From Trichoplusia ni (Eukaryota > Arthropoda > Insecta > Lepidoptera > Noctuidae), in assembly GCF_003590095.1 (NCBI RefSeq), contig NC_039488.1, positions 11,098,001 to 11,162,000 of the forward strand: DNA of 64,000 nt. The letters run 5' to 3'. Shown one piece after another: positions 24,001-38,000 of the stretch (position 1 is the stretch's first letter; every line of letters begins with the position of its first letter). Made by a program: the position numbers and the translations under genes. Under the pieces are notes generated by a model, which was not told where the DNA came from, ran no database searches, and was given only the letters and a program-made list of their open reading frames with translations.

Positions 24001-26795
24001 CTAACCAACCCTAGCCAAGTTAAAATCGCGTAACAGCCCTAAGAAAAGTTGAGGCGAGACAGGAATGTCAAAAACGCCGGGGTGCGAACAAATATGTGCT
24101 TTGCCGGCGGGCCGGCTGTCTACACCGTGGGTTAAGCAAAGCTTTTAAACGAGGTTTATACAGAGGATATTTTGTGTTAGCTCTAGCTTTTAGCTGAATA
24201 CTTCTTGTGAAGTGGTATTATTTTTAATGACGTAATATGGATGGTTTATTAGTCGTTGCTTCATGCTGTGAATGTAGATTTTGTTTTATACTTACTAATA
24301 TCAATTTTATCATAACGTATAACAAAAAAACCGTTACCATAAAATCTAGTTCTAAAACGTCTGTAAGTACAAAATAGACCTAGATATACATTATAAAGAA
24401 CTAGATACATTAGCAGTATCACATTGAACTTTAATACAAGCATAACAAATATTCATAATCATACGTAGTTCAAACTTACTAATCGCAGTTTAACTCATCC
24501 TAAACAGCCCCGTGTAACCCGTCGCCCCTCAGCGGCATCCTTTGCATTTCCCTCCGCACTTTACCGGATTTTTTCCGTTTTATTTACTTGAGCGTGAACG
24601 TTAGACGCCTCGGGCGCCACAATCTGCACTCGCCCTTATCCGGACTCTGTCGCTCGATTCCGGACGTTTCCAAGTTTTTCACCAATTATGTGATTTGTTA
24701 CGAAGTCAACTGAAACTTTGTTGGCTCTTGACTTGTATGCTAGTTTTATACGTGTTTGATTGCTTGATTTGTTGTTTAGAGTGTGTTTTAAGATTGTATA
24801 GGAGTATGGAATCTTTTTGCTTGTTAGTTATCGTTTTATGGATTGATGTTTTGTAGCACTGCGTTTAGTTTGAATATCAGCTTATTAAAGTCAACATTTT
24901 GTCAACTTTATATCTATTTTATTACATAATAGTTAAATAAATAGTTAAAAAAGATATGAATAATTATGATCTAATAAAATACATACGTAAAACATTTTTC
25001 ATAAAACAATATAAGGTTCTTAATTCATTTTTCTATTTATATAAGCAAAACAGCATCGGGATGTAAAAAAGACAACCTTTAAATTAATATTTTTACAAGC
25101 CGAGCTGTATTATTTCAAGTGTTATGAGCTAATTAGACTCTCAGAGATCAATCGACTCATTACTGGGGCCGACGCAGGGATGCAGTGGCTTATAACGAAG
25201 TGTTATCAATTAATACTGCCTTATCATTCATAATTGTTTTTTTTTATTGAAAAGTGTTTGCAAAGAGTGTTAACAGTAAAAAGGTTCTTTAAGTTTTTTT
25301 ATTGCGTTAGTTGCTACTAAATACTTAGTATTCTAAATACAATTCGAAATTTCGGTTGCACGCTCTTAAATAGTACTATTAATTATGATGCATTTTATTT
25401 TCTATGACTAACATACTAAAATATTTATAATCTTCTTTTTCCAGCTAATCTATCTATCGTTAATACAAATATTAAAATCATCATCAACACAATAACAAAA
25501 CAAAAACGTATCAAATCAAAATCGAAACAAGACGGAAATCACAATAAAACAATTGAATCAGTAGAGGTTGCAACGTAGGTTAGACCATTGTTATCAAGGC
25601 TTGCATGTCTCTAGTCCAGTTCCTCATCCAAAATCGATAGCTACCCCCTAGGGGTGCACCCCCTGTTGTTATATCTAGAGAAGGCCGCTCCTAATTCGTA
25701 CACCATACGTACGTCGATCTTTCTCGTATGTATCAGGTAGTTTTGCTCCTACAGTCTATGTGCGCCTGGTACTCTAGTTACGTTAGCCACAGTTATTATA
25801 ATATAACTTCTTTATTACTTGGCTAAATTAGCAAATTGCTATAATTAGATATTGTATCAGATCTTAAGGCTGTTTCTTCTCTGTATAAATAGATAGTTGT
25901 TCTATTTAAAGACTTGAGCTCTTTTGCTTACTGAGAGCCTAGTACTTTAAGTTACAACTTAAATGATATACTTGAAAATTTAAACAACGACATTTCGCTT
26001 AGACATTTTAAATGACCAACCTAAGCTAACATATTACTGTACTAGATTGGTCCGTCATTAAAAGATAGTAAGTAAGTAATATAGGACCGAATTCTAGATA
26101 TATTTTAGGCCTTTGACCTGTCCGTATAGTTTACATAACACACTGAATTGGTCGATCTAGCGGATAGGATTGAAACACCCATCTCTGTCTTATCCTATGC
26201 TACCTCATGTTTATATTAATAACATCACGTAGGCAGAAATTATGGGACTTCTAATACCATGGAGGTTGAATATACACTCTTGTTTTATATTATAAATATG
26301 CTTAAAGTTTTATTGATTGACGAGTGGATATTCCGTTTAATAAAAATTCTTTGCGTGTCTACCTGTTTACGTATTTTTAACATTGTATTTGGAGTTTGAA
26401 AGTATAGATGCTACCTACTTCGTTTAAATGGACGTAAACTCAGTTGCTATTACCCGCGCTATTTTCTTTGGGCTAAAACTTCCGAAGCGATGATTTAAAT
26501 TTTGAACACTAAGATGCCTCTCTTTTTTGTGTTTAATTATTAACAATACTACGTTTGTTCTTAAGACGACTTATCATACGAAAGTATTAATAGTCTGAAA
26601 AGTTCACTGTGATCAAAAATAGTTTTTTAACTAACCCCTTTCTAGTCAAAGGAATTTACCTTAAGAAAATTGGCACGTGACGCTTACTTTGCAGGAAACT
26701 TAATTATCTTAGTCAGTGGTTTACTTGACATCAATTAATAAATATGGTAATCATCAGTCAATTCAACGGAAGAGTTGTTTAAAGTGTTCGTGTTT
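18003..26795 (+). other. first part of 37.5-kb intron, AT-rich with short GC islands
   Basis: No coding exon was recognised. Short G+C- and CpG-rich islands occur at about 18765-18860, 20085-20160, 21985-22180, 22860-22915, 24095-24135 and 24500-24660. They are candidates for enhancers in the large intron of a developmental gene, but nothing in the sequence proves this. A palindromic ACCCCCTAGGGGT occurs near 25645. Confidence 0.45.
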
Positions 26796-27092
26796 CGGGT
26801 TCCGTATCCAACGGGTAAAAAGTTAAACGGAACCCCGTGACTGTCCGTGTGTTCTTCTGTCTGCCAACAGGCTGTATCCGTGATAGCTAAGCTATTGAAG
26901 TTTTGATATAATTTCGTTGCCGCTATGATAACAAATAATAAAACTGGAGGTTGAGTATACGGTTGGGTGACAAATGAATATAAGGGCACGTAGACAAGTG
27001 TATTTAACACCTAACCGATTTGTTTTTCTTCGGCCTGCTAGTACGAAAACCTTAGTGTTAGGATTCCTTCTCGCACTTGGCCGGTTATTTTC
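26796..27092 (+). repeat. dispersed lepidopteran repeat (GGGTTCCGTA...CGCACTTGGCCGG type)
   Basis: The segment opens with CGGGTTCCGTATCCAACGGG and contains AACGGAACCCC, CAACAGGCTGTATCCGTGA and TTGCCGCTATGATAACAAAT. It ends near TCTCGCACTTGGCCGGTT. These blocks in this order are familiar from a repeat seen in many lepidopteran genomic sequences. It has no coding capacity of its own. The overlapping short open frames are chance readings of the repeat. Confidence 0.7.
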
Positions 27093-29160
27093 CTTGATTA
27101 TAATTAACACAATAAAATACCAAAGAGGATGGAAACAGTTAGTTATTTTTGTGTTACGAACCCATGTCGTATCCTCATTATAACTCGACGGTTCTCAACA
27201 GCTTTATTATACAAAACGAATACACTAAGTTATAATTAACGATAATTAATCAATCAAAATTAATTACACTGTCATAACAAACTGCCTATAATGATATAAA
27301 ACCAAATCGGAAACGAAAAAAAATGTTTATCCGACAGATTTAAAAATGCTTGGTCGTCTAGCGACTGTTTAGCGAAGGCCAGCGTCACTATCTAGCCGCG
27401 TAGCATTGACTGAACTACATCGACCTCAAAAACTTATTACAATCCGCCCTACCCAGCTCATTATCTCTGGCCCATAGTCTCAATCGATACTACCTAACTA
27501 CAAACACATACAAACTATTAACACACACAAACACAAAGTAAATGAAAGTCTACGCGTACCCGTAACCGGCGCGTCAACTTAAAACTTAATTATAATTAAT
27601 TAATTCCAATTGGACGTTATCTCTTTCTAACGCACTATATCTTGGATACATCCATCTCTGTTTGTCGCAAAGGCGAGGGTAGACGCGGTATTGTGTTTTC
27701 GAAGACCTTTTATCACGAGGCATTTCACGAAGTAGAGTAGTCGTTAGTTCGATTCCAATACGATTTTATTAGTCCTCAGATTTTAATTGGCATCCTATTT
27801 TAATGATTTTTTTTAAGTCTGCTACTTATTGGCGGTTGATTTTCATTAATATTTCGATGGGATGATGGAGAGCCTCTCAAGAGCTGCGTAAGGGAATTAG
27901 TGAAAGTGTTCTCATTAAAATTATGAAATGATAATGTTGCGAATCGTAAAAAACTAATAGCAAAACTTCCATGATACAAAACGAGTTTCTGTTTACGATT
28001 GATTTAATATCACTAGATATCTATTAATAAGACAATTTTGTATAATGAATAATAGTCGGACACAATATTTTTAGACAAAACTCACGTGGTTAAAGTTGTT
28101 GCATTACTTGCATAGTACACCTAGATTACTCCCAAGTTTCCCTTGTACCCTTACAAATTTAATGTTTATTAGGGCCGCAAATATAATATTTTCATTTCCT
28201 TTAAATATAGGTCAAAGAACTAGTTGAAACGGAGCAAAACAACAACATAGATCGCACAAAAGGGGTATAAAAGCATTAAATCAGAACAAAATGGCCGTAG
28301 CGCCCTGAATGGCGTATAATTTAATTGTAATCATCACTACATCGGCCCGTGACGAGTATCAACGAGATGCGACTAGAAGGGACCACCCTCAACCCCTTCA
28401 CGACGACTTCAACCCCCCCAAGAAGGGGTTTAACACCCCCCTCATTACCATATTTCATTTACTCAACGAAATTATGCTAATTACTTATATTGCTTTGTGT
28501 AAAAAGGAAATTTATAAGGATTAAACTTACACCCCCTCCGCTGGCGAGCGGTCGGATCCAGACAATATAACTAGTTTCGGCGAGTTCGGCGGATGAATTA
28601 TTTAGGAGATGATTCTTCGAATTAAAAAATCCGCCGGTCCGAAGGGCTCCCGAATTCGCGTTCGCTTGATTATAATCGTACGCAATTAAAATTCAAATTG
28701 GAGAATTTTTAATTTTGTTATTGATGATCCTCTTTCGTGGATGGATTGAATTGTGTTGGAAACTTTTTTTGGTTGTCGAAAGCCGTGCTTATCGAGGGAA
28801 TTGCTTATTTATCTACATTATAAAATTTAGTATTATTGTTAAAAGTTTTCGTTCAAGTGTTGGTTATAATTAAAAGTTGGCTCTGCATTTGGAAATGAAG
28901 TGGAGCGGACTTATCGGTCTGTATTACGTCATGCGAACTTAATACAAGGGATACTCACACAATATAGACACAAAATTGAGAACGTACCTATGTAATTGTG
29001 TATCTAACTCTAGGAGGGCCGTAACAAGCTAGGTATTGCAAAAGTCTAAGCTTTCAAAACGGAACAAAATAGTGTTCACGCTTCAACCATTAAAAAAAAT
29101 GACGAACACACGACGTTTCGTCAAACTTTTGACCACCTTTAAGATAGTCTTTTTTATATG
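27093..29160 (+). other. intronic AT-rich sequence with a C-rich patch
   Basis: Nothing coding was recognised. The region 28330-28600 is GC-richer. It has several AACCCC blocks, one of which can pair with GGGGTT (28411-28416 with 28425-28430). This could be a regulatory element. Confidence 0.4.
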
Positions 29161-29206
29161 GGTTGAGGTCTTTGTCCAACAGTGGGTCTACTTTTAGACT
29201 GATATT
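29161..29206 (+). repeat. retroelement 3'-end fragment
   Basis: GGTTGAGGTCTTTGTCCAAC followed by AGTGGGTCTACTTTTAGACTGAT is a decayed form of the 'GGAGGCCTTTGTCCAGCAGTGGG...GGCTGAT' tail that ends many insect LINE copies. Upstream sequence shows no reverse-transcriptase coding remnant, so only the 3' end is recognisable. Confidence 0.5.
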
Positions 29207-32200
29207 TTTTAGTATAAATAAGTTATTAAAAAGTTACATAGTTCAAATGAAGATTCTTTGTAAGAGATCTATTTAATTTGAATACCGTTTAAGCAAGTTC
29301 GTCAATAAAAAACTGGTAAACTTGGTAATCTAGACTACTATTCGCGTTGAATAATTACCTACGTCAATAAAAAAGCTTTAAGTAATTGCAAGTCAAAGAC
29401 ATGTTAACACATCAGACCGTTGAGAGATATATGTGCGACGTACGAATTGAATTATAGTAATGAAATAGTACGGTAGCTTTGGGCTAGGGGGTGCCTCTGG
29501 CGGCTAGTTTCACAACTTATCCCGGCTAAGGCGAGTCCTTATTTAAATGTAAATTAGGTTCATTTCACGAAATTAATGTCGTGAAGACCCCTCCCCCGGC
29601 GCGCGGTGACCATCCTTCTTACATTTCTCAGTACAAGTCCCAGCAAACTTATTAAGTTTTATCATTGTGTCATGTTAATGACTGTTTATGATCGCCATTT
29701 TAATTTCTTCGCGCTACAGTGTTCGTGTAAGTTTGTATCGAATATTTTTATAGTAAATTGTGGTGCCAGTTTTGATAAAGGTGCTCTTGAAAGGGTTTTA
29801 ATTAATTTCAATGTGTCCGCCGATATAAATTGGATCGATTAATGTTATAAGTTAACGTTAACTAATAACTTTAAGGTTTGGACATTGATGTTGAGTATTG
29901 AACTCAAATATTTTACGTCCGCCTATTCTCTGTTTCGTGAATAGAGTGTATTTACTTTGTTCTTTGTTAAGAAAATAACTGCAGTTTTCAAAAGCACTGA
30001 ATACTTTTTCAATAGTTTATTCACTCCTAAATCATTATAGAATTATTAATACGGGTTAAGTTAATACACCCCTTACTTTCATACAAACAAGACAAAAATC
30101 TAAAATAAAACAGTAATCCACACACTCAAAATACATAATCCACTTGCACATACAAAAAAAGCAAAATCCATAAAGCATACCAACCATAGTCACCCTAGAA
30201 GAGGGAGTAATGGCTGCTCTATGATTATATGGACAGACGAGTCATTACTCCTGTGTAAGTGTTGTTGCGAATTGCTAATGTTGTGCTTTCACAGTTTTAC
30301 ACACACAAATTAATCGTTACTTTAACTTCAATTACTGTTTTGGGGCCCTCACGTAATGACTACATTATGTGTTTGTATTATGTATACAGAATCATCTTGA
30401 GTTGTGTCTTGTAATGTATGAGAGTCACGAAGGTATGAGTATTTTATTTGGTATATTGAGTTTGTTGGTCTTGGCTATACACACAGGTTAACCTGGTCAT
30501 TTTTTTGGCTTATTTTACGTCTTCATAGATTTTTTATAGTAACTATCGTGAGACTGATTTATTATTAAAAGTCTTCTTTGATGTCAGTGTTTCTTAAAAT
30601 AACTGATTACTGTCTACTACATAGGGGTGTGAGTACAGAGGTGTGTTAGTGGGAAACATCTTAGACGATTAGTCAAATTACAACAACACTGAAATCTATT
30701 CATATTTTCTCCGCTCGTTCTTGAATATACTATTGTTTACTAGCTAAGTTACTCTAAACTCCTAATTTGAACTATTATCACAACGTTAGCCTTCAAGAAG
30801 AAATTCAAATTCTGAAGAAGTCTATAATCACTTCCTTATCATTCAAATAGTAAACTATACATTAATCCCGAACTAGACCTAATCTGAATTACTTATCGTA
30901 AAAAGAAGAGTTCAAAATTTAACCTCGATTAAGATTTAATTCAATATTATTTTCGTTGAACCAGTGTGTGTTGAAAAGCCACAACCCTAACGGGAATGGC
31001 GCCAATAAAATAAGAAAAAGAAGTTCAACCTTTTGCATTTCTGTGAAGCCAGTGTTTTAAGCACTTTCCTTTGGAGTTCAAGCGTTGAATGTATTTAATG
31101 TAAACTTGAATTACCGAAAACTGTTAGGTTATAGAGATATATAGAAAGTAGTTATATTTTATGAGGCTCTTTAGTTTCTGTGATTCATTTGTTTCGGCAA
31201 TAATTGACTATTTTAGTAAGCCATTTCATTGAATTATCTAAATATGAATAATAATATGATACGATACGATATCGTGAGGTTTATAAATATTTTTAATACG
31301 TACGTAGTAGTAGTTTATCAGATTTTTGATTTTATCGAAAATTCACTTGCTCAAAAGTCTTATTCAATTACCCTTACGCAAAATCTGTAATAAATAGTTT
31401 ACATCATTCTATTATAGTGGATTTTCTTCCTTGTAGAGCTCAAACGTATTGTTTTATACTCTAAAAAGTTAATGAAACTATTTACAAAAACTATTTACAG
31501 CGACAAACCCTCAGTAAGGCACCACGAAGTCAACAGTTCCTATAAATTATTAAAAGGCTGTAGTTGATCGACTTGTTCAGTTATTCAAGTTAACGACGTT
31601 TAAGTATTGTTTTAAGCGTTAAAGCAGTCATTACAGCGAATGAAAGCGTCAAATAATAATAAATAGTCAAGGGCTTGAGTTTTCAACTTCCTAGAAATGG
31701 TTCAATATTTTTTAATCAATTTAAAATTTGATCACTATTACGCAGAATCGATAAATAACTTATAACGAGTATAAATATCAACCTATTTCATTATAAATGA
31801 TCCAGCAAAAAAAAACAGAAACAGAAACTAAAAAATCAAATATGCAACAACACCATCATAAAACAAACACAAATATAATTACTAGGTAAAACAAAACGAA
31901 CTAAAGCATTAATCGTGATATTACGATCGCGATCAGCTCGCGACGATACCAACAGAAAGGGTTAGTCTACCCCTACGGCACATAATTATTCACGCACACA
32001 CTCACACAGCGATAAAACAAGGCAACTACTTAGCATTTTCAAATTAAATACACTAATCACTTGTATAAACGCAGTGTACGGATAGAGTGTTAGGATCGAT
32101 AGTGTGTATGTGTGCGTTGTGATTATAATGAAGGGTAGGGTGATATTAAATGGCTATATTCGTGTACCCCTCGCCACTACTTGCTGTGTAGACGTGCTTT

Positions 32201-33149
32201 CGCCACTTTCGTATGACTATAATTTTAGTTTGTGATTTTGTTGTGGCCGAAAAGGAACTGCGTGAAATTTATGTTTTTTTCTGATGAAAATATCAATATT
32301 ATGTTTTGTTAATCTAAATTTGATGCGGTTACTATGGTTAGTACCAAGTAAGCGATACTTGTAAGCGATAACACTTTTCAATATTTTATGATTTCATTTC
32401 ATTCAGGAAACGCTTGTGCTATTTATTCTACATCACAGATTTATTTAAAGTAGTCAAAGTGAATTTTACACTTCAGAATTATCTTAATGCTGGGTTACTT
32501 CGTTTATTTTTGTATAACCTTCCAAATTCCCGTTTAAACATATTCAAAACCAGTGCGAAACACGATAATCAACATCAATAATATCGCACCGGAGCCGAGA
32601 CCACTCGAGTTTCTAAAAAAAAGTCCTCTTACCCAACGATCGATTAATTAGCGTTATTACATGTACAACCATCCATCTGTCGTAATTAGCCGATCCCTTT
32701 CCCAGCGCAAAAATAATGACGCACCCCTAAAACACTTTCTTTTTTTTCATCATTTTTTAATCCAATTTGCCGAGGATTATGTAGGTAATTATATTTTTCC
32801 AATTGCTCCGTTCGTTGGTTGAAATTCGTCCGGTTGATTGCGAAACGAAAAATCCGCCGTTGATTAGGCTTTTTAAAGTTCGATTGTGTGGGTGTTAAAT
32901 TTGTATGTGTGTGTTGCCTAACCACACACGGTTCTGTGAAGTAGCCCTTACGTGGGATGCGGTGCTTTCCGGGATAGATGTAGGCTTGTTGTAGTTATAA
33001 AGGTCGAATGTATGTTACAGTTTTGAGTTTGGACACTAGACGTTGGTATCCGATTTTGGGCTAACAAGCAAGCTGAAGCGTTTTGTTTGGTATGCATCGT
33101 TCTCGTTACTCAATCATATTCCTATTATTCGATCTATTATAGGACTTTA
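29207..33149 (+). other. intronic AT-rich sequence, one GC island
   Basis: A GC-rich patch lies at about 29480-29625 (CCCCTCCCCCGGCGCGCGG near 29587). No exon, RNA gene or classified repeat was recognised elsewhere. Confidence 0.45.
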
Positions 33150-33248
33150 TTGATAGTATTGAAACAAGTATAGGTTTACACAAATGCTTTTCCTACGCGA
33201 GGATTGAACCTCACACATCGCGCACAGTGAGTTTGGTGTTACGACTTA
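33150..33248 (-). repeat. tRNA-derived SINE fragment (minus strand)
   Basis: On the minus strand the segment contains GAGGTTCAATCCTCGCGTAG, including a Pol III B-box (GGTTCAATCC, 33201-33210). It is followed by GGAAAAGCATTTGTGTAAAC, similar to the body that follows the tRNA-like head in common lepidopteran SINEs. The A-box region (about 33225-33248) is degenerate. This is a decayed copy, not a tRNA gene. Confidence 0.55.
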
Positions 33249-34815
33249 TACTGGTCTATTATTCATGCAGACATTTGTTTATATGTCTATTTAAGGAAAA
33301 AATAACATCTTAAACTAGTCAATTGAATTTAAAAATAAATAATTACACGAGAATACTGAGAAAATGAGTAATGCCGACATCTTGGCGACACTAGGTCATC
33401 AACTAACCACAATTTAATTACTTATTATGAATGTACAGTTGTCAATATAAATACTAATTTAAGTTACTTATTTATAGAGATGATATTTACCTTACGTTAA
33501 TTTTCATTTTTTTATGAAAAACACATTGACTATATAGTAGTTTTTCATTTGAATGCGTTTGTGTATGTAAAGAGCCTATGTGCTTTTTTAAAGTTTAAGA
33601 TATCAATCTTATATATTTTAATATTTAAATCGGTTGAAAAGCATAATACATAGAGTCACGGTAACATCTATTATGAGTGCGGATAACATGTCATTACGAA
33701 GGCATTTGTAGGATCCAGCGAAACCGGCTAAAACGATAACAGAAGACTGAGCATACTGTCTAAGCTTCAAGGTTTTCAAAAGCATTAACAAAAATACTGC
33801 AAACCAATAAATGTTTCCAATCCATTCGCAAACCAAGGCGTAAACACCACAAATTGTTTTTAATGGAAGACTATTATTAACCTCATTAACACATACTGTA
33901 AGCCTTAATCAATAGGCGCCAGTCCAGCAATTTTATTCGAACAAAATTAATACTTCCTGACCACCTAAACTAAACGAAACCGTTTCTTGTCTTAACCGCT
34001 TTAGCAAGGAAAACAATTATCCTTAATCTCTTTTACATACTTATCAGTAACTAAGTAGTGTTAACGGATACAAATTCTTAATAAGCAGACATTCTTGATG
34101 TAACCCTGTTGAATTAAAATGTCGTTGGTAAGGTAGTTGTAGTTCAGTAGTAAGAACTTCTTAAATGGGTCGGGTTGGACGGTTAATAGCGAGTTATTGT
34201 CATTAACGCCCCGGCAAGGAGCAGGCGATGGCTGCCACCTCCGAATTAATGGTCGTTTCCATTTTAAGGGACGATACGATTTATCGTTGATTTGCATTGA
34301 TTTCGGTGAAAAAGAGGCTGTATTTTATGAAGTGGCAAAAATAGTGTAAAAACAATGGCCTTTAGTGTTTTTTAATTTGAATATTTAAACAAATTTTCCT
34401 AGGAATGACACCCACACAAACACTTTACGTTTTTACAGACATAAAGAACTCCACACCAGTAGATAACTTTTCGCGGAATATAGGAAAGGTTATCTACAAT
34501 ATTTTTTTAATCCGTTTTTACAAGAATTGATCTCGAAATACTCCCACTTTTTTCTACACAACAACACTAGCTATAAATCCAGAGAACACGTATAGTTTTC
34601 ATTGGAATTCATTCTTAATTGGAATCATAATCATGTGAATCTAAGAGTAAGCGAGCTCTATAAATTCATTCGGGACTTCAACTGATTCAAATTTGATCTA
34701 AAATCCTTATTGTAATAACTGCCTTTGACGTATGACCCTCACATCACATAACAGATGCAGTTTTAAAAGTGAAACAGCGTACTTCAAAACGTAGAGCTCT
34801 GTCTTCTTCCATTTC
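33249..34815 (+). other. intronic AT-rich sequence, no feature recognised
   Basis: No exon, RNA gene or classified repeat was recognised in this stretch. Confidence 0.5.
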
Positions 34816-35022
34816 TGTGTGTGTTTGTGTGTTACTTACTTACAACAGTTGCTAAAAGAGGTTATCTTGAAGGTTCATAACCTCTTTGTTCCATTTTTCG
34901 CTCTTGGCCGAATCTATCTCTCAATAATGTGTGTGCGTGTGTGTTATTACAGGAACATACACACAGTTACTCAAAGAGGTTATATTAGACCCTCTTTGTT
35001 ATAGGGTTTTCGTCTTTCCCGT
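34816..35022 (+). repeat. diverged tandem duplication with internal hairpins
   Basis: Two units, about 34816-34905 and 34930-35022, share a TGTGTG-rich head, AAAGAGGTTAT, CCTCTTTGTT and TTTTCG in the same order at an offset near 118 bp. In unit 1, AAAGAGGTTAT (34855-34865) is perfectly inverted at 34877-34887 with an 11-nt loop. In unit 2 only AAAGAGG/CCTCTTT (34973-34997) is kept. The family is unknown to me. Confidence 0.7.
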
Positions 35023-38000
35023 GTAACATTGGACCCGCGCCCAAATAGGACCCGTCTACGCGGCGATCTCGCCCGCATACTTAGGACTATTAAGCATTCG
35101 ACTAATGAGAGCCACTGGCCGTCTGCACTGACACTTAATAATGTGTGTATTATTTGATGTCCGATAGAAGGCAAATAATTTGCAGAATTTGTGCGTGGAC
35201 ACTGATAGATGAATTGAATATGGTGTGGAGTATTCGAATTTTAGGTTTAAAAATGGAAAAGTTGCGTGTAAAGGCACTGAATTTTCTCTTAGAGTCAATT
35301 ATTTAAGTATTTAACTACTTATAAACTACAATGAGACTTAATTTGAATTGATTATTTTTAAACTTTGACTTAGTACTTATAATAATATGCTTTAATATTA
35401 AAACATTACGAAGTTCATTCTTTACTTATACAGCCTTATTGGTGCGGCTCCGCGCCACAAACGCCGACCACTTTTTATTTGTTTGTCGGCGGCACCGGTA
35501 ATGATTGCGTATATTACTACTTTATTAGCTACGTCGATAAACCCATTATTCACAAAACGAGCAATGTATGTAATTCTTTAGAACTCGACTCAATTAACTT
35601 GGCTAATAATGCGGAGGAAATGTCAGAACATAATAAAGGAATTCTATTCGTTGCAAATAGTGTGTTTAATAAGTTCCTACAGTTTTCCTCAAAAACTTTT
35701 ACGATGCAATTTTCTTTTAATACGAAACTAGCATCCAAGTAATAATAGTAGTAATTAACAGGTACAATCGCTCACAAAAGTTGGTCGAAAAAAAATCAGT
35801 AATATTCGTACAAACACAGACAGAACTCCTTGAAATATTACGTTAGTGTGGTACCCTAATTGCTTTTGTCATTAATAGTCGCGAATACTTCTTAGTTATG
35901 TATCGTACAATTAGTTATAATGATGTATAATTAGCTGGTTGTGGTTCTTGTGTGTTTGTGTGTGTGTTAATAATGTTCGTCGGGAATGTTGTCTACTTGC
36001 GTTTGCGGGTTCGCTTGTAAGCTTTGAATGTTTTGGTGTTTTTGTTATGTAAACTTTTGAGAATGGTTGAGACTATTTGGTCTATAGTTTTCGTTTTTAT
36101 TAGACAAATACTGACTATAATAACGTCTTCTGTTCTTTAGGCTAGATAAATAAATTGTATTAATCTATGTCTTACTTAGGCAGGTATCCTTTAAACGAAA
36201 TCCTTTAAATGGCAATAAAACCTTTTCTTAACAATACAAATTATTCAAACCTTTTAATAAGTCATACCAACACTATTACGCGAGCAAACAAACATCACAA
36301 CACAAGTATTGGCAAACGTACATTAAAGCTTCAAGTCTCAAAGGCCATAGCACACCGAACGCGTGGCGAACAATACCAGCTATAAAATATGCAACGCCTC
36401 GGCGCGATCATAATCGAAAGGTAATTAGCTGATAATGCATGCGACGCGATCGAAACGCAAAACTTAGATATACAGTACTATATCATACAGCTTACAATGG
36501 AATGCAAAGCTAATATTGATTTTGTTTGCCCCTGTTTCGAACATATTACCTGTCAAACGCATACAGGATAAAAATTGTACGGGAATTTGATTTAGAGGTT
36601 TGGGGTGCGGAGTATTTTTGATTGATATGTATCTGGTAATGGAGACGTGTGTAATGGTTTTAGGATAGGAAACTACTTTTGAGATAAGGGGCTGATTAAA
36701 TCTAAAAATTTAAGTTACAAATCTTAGGAAGGTCAGATTAAAAATCCAAGAAAATCGCAGTGACAAGTAGGTCCTTAAATTTGTAGGCAGGTACTTTAAC
36801 AATACGTTTCCAAGAGGACTCCCCCGCCTTAAGAAAAAAAATAAGATACTTTAACAATACACTGACTTAAGACAAACGCATCTAATTACATTAACTAATA
36901 CTTAGTAATTAATTATCTCTAAGAATGTGTTTAAAATGTAAGAATTTGGCTTACTCAATATACAGTGAACTAACGACTAATTATCAAGCTATTGCAATCG
37001 ATTTAGTATAGGATACCTTAGCCTACACAAGTACTAGTAATTATTTCTCAATTAGGAGATTATGAACGTATAATTAGCGATTTATCAGTAATACAGTTTG
37101 CGAGGTCACATGTAAAAGTATGTGTTCTAAGAAAAGGATGCAACTGTCTACGTATGACGCTGTCTCTCTCTTTAGTTTTGTTTCTAAAACCAACCAATCT
37201 TGCCATTTACATTTAACTTCGGCTGATTCAAATTAGTACTGAAAATTTTAACTTATTTTTGAGCTTGGTCTTTGTAAAATTTGAGTTTAAGTTTGCCTAT
37301 AAACACTCTCAAAAGCTTTTGATGTTATTATTATGGTATATTATGGTATAAAACAGATTTTTATATGTCCAAAGTACATAGGTTCGTAACAAGACAATCA
37401 CTACTCGATTAATAGTTATCCCCATTTGGTTATACAATAAATCACAATCCTTGAAGTTCATTAAATAAGATTTTCATATATATACTATTATTGATGGATT
37501 TCTTAGTAAATCATTATAATAAACGGTTTATTGGAAACGAAGTCGGCATTTTAATCGCATCTCCGCTTCAGAAATGTCACGGTAACTGCAAGTTTATTTA
37601 GTTGTAATTTAATAATGAGGTATTAAACAGCTGGGTATGATTACTAGAAAGGAGGTTGTATAGATTATTGCATTTTATGATAATTAATTGACATGTAAAT
37701 GGATGGTTTCCACTGTTTATTGGGGTTGTGAGTATTGAGAAAGTTTGACTTTTCTAAATGGAAAGCTATTGAGCTGCTATGTCAAATGTTTAAAACGAAC
37801 CAGTGTTATATCTTATTGTGAGGCGTATTTTAATTTGAGGCGAATTGTTGTAAAGGAGATTGTCATCGCGATTGAAAAAACAACGATTTGAAAATAAAAC
37901 TCGACTCATTCTATGAAAAGTGATTTTTTAGGTACTATTTTTTTCTAAAGATTACATATTATCATATTTCTTGACTATCTAAAGAGCTAGTTCAATCTAT

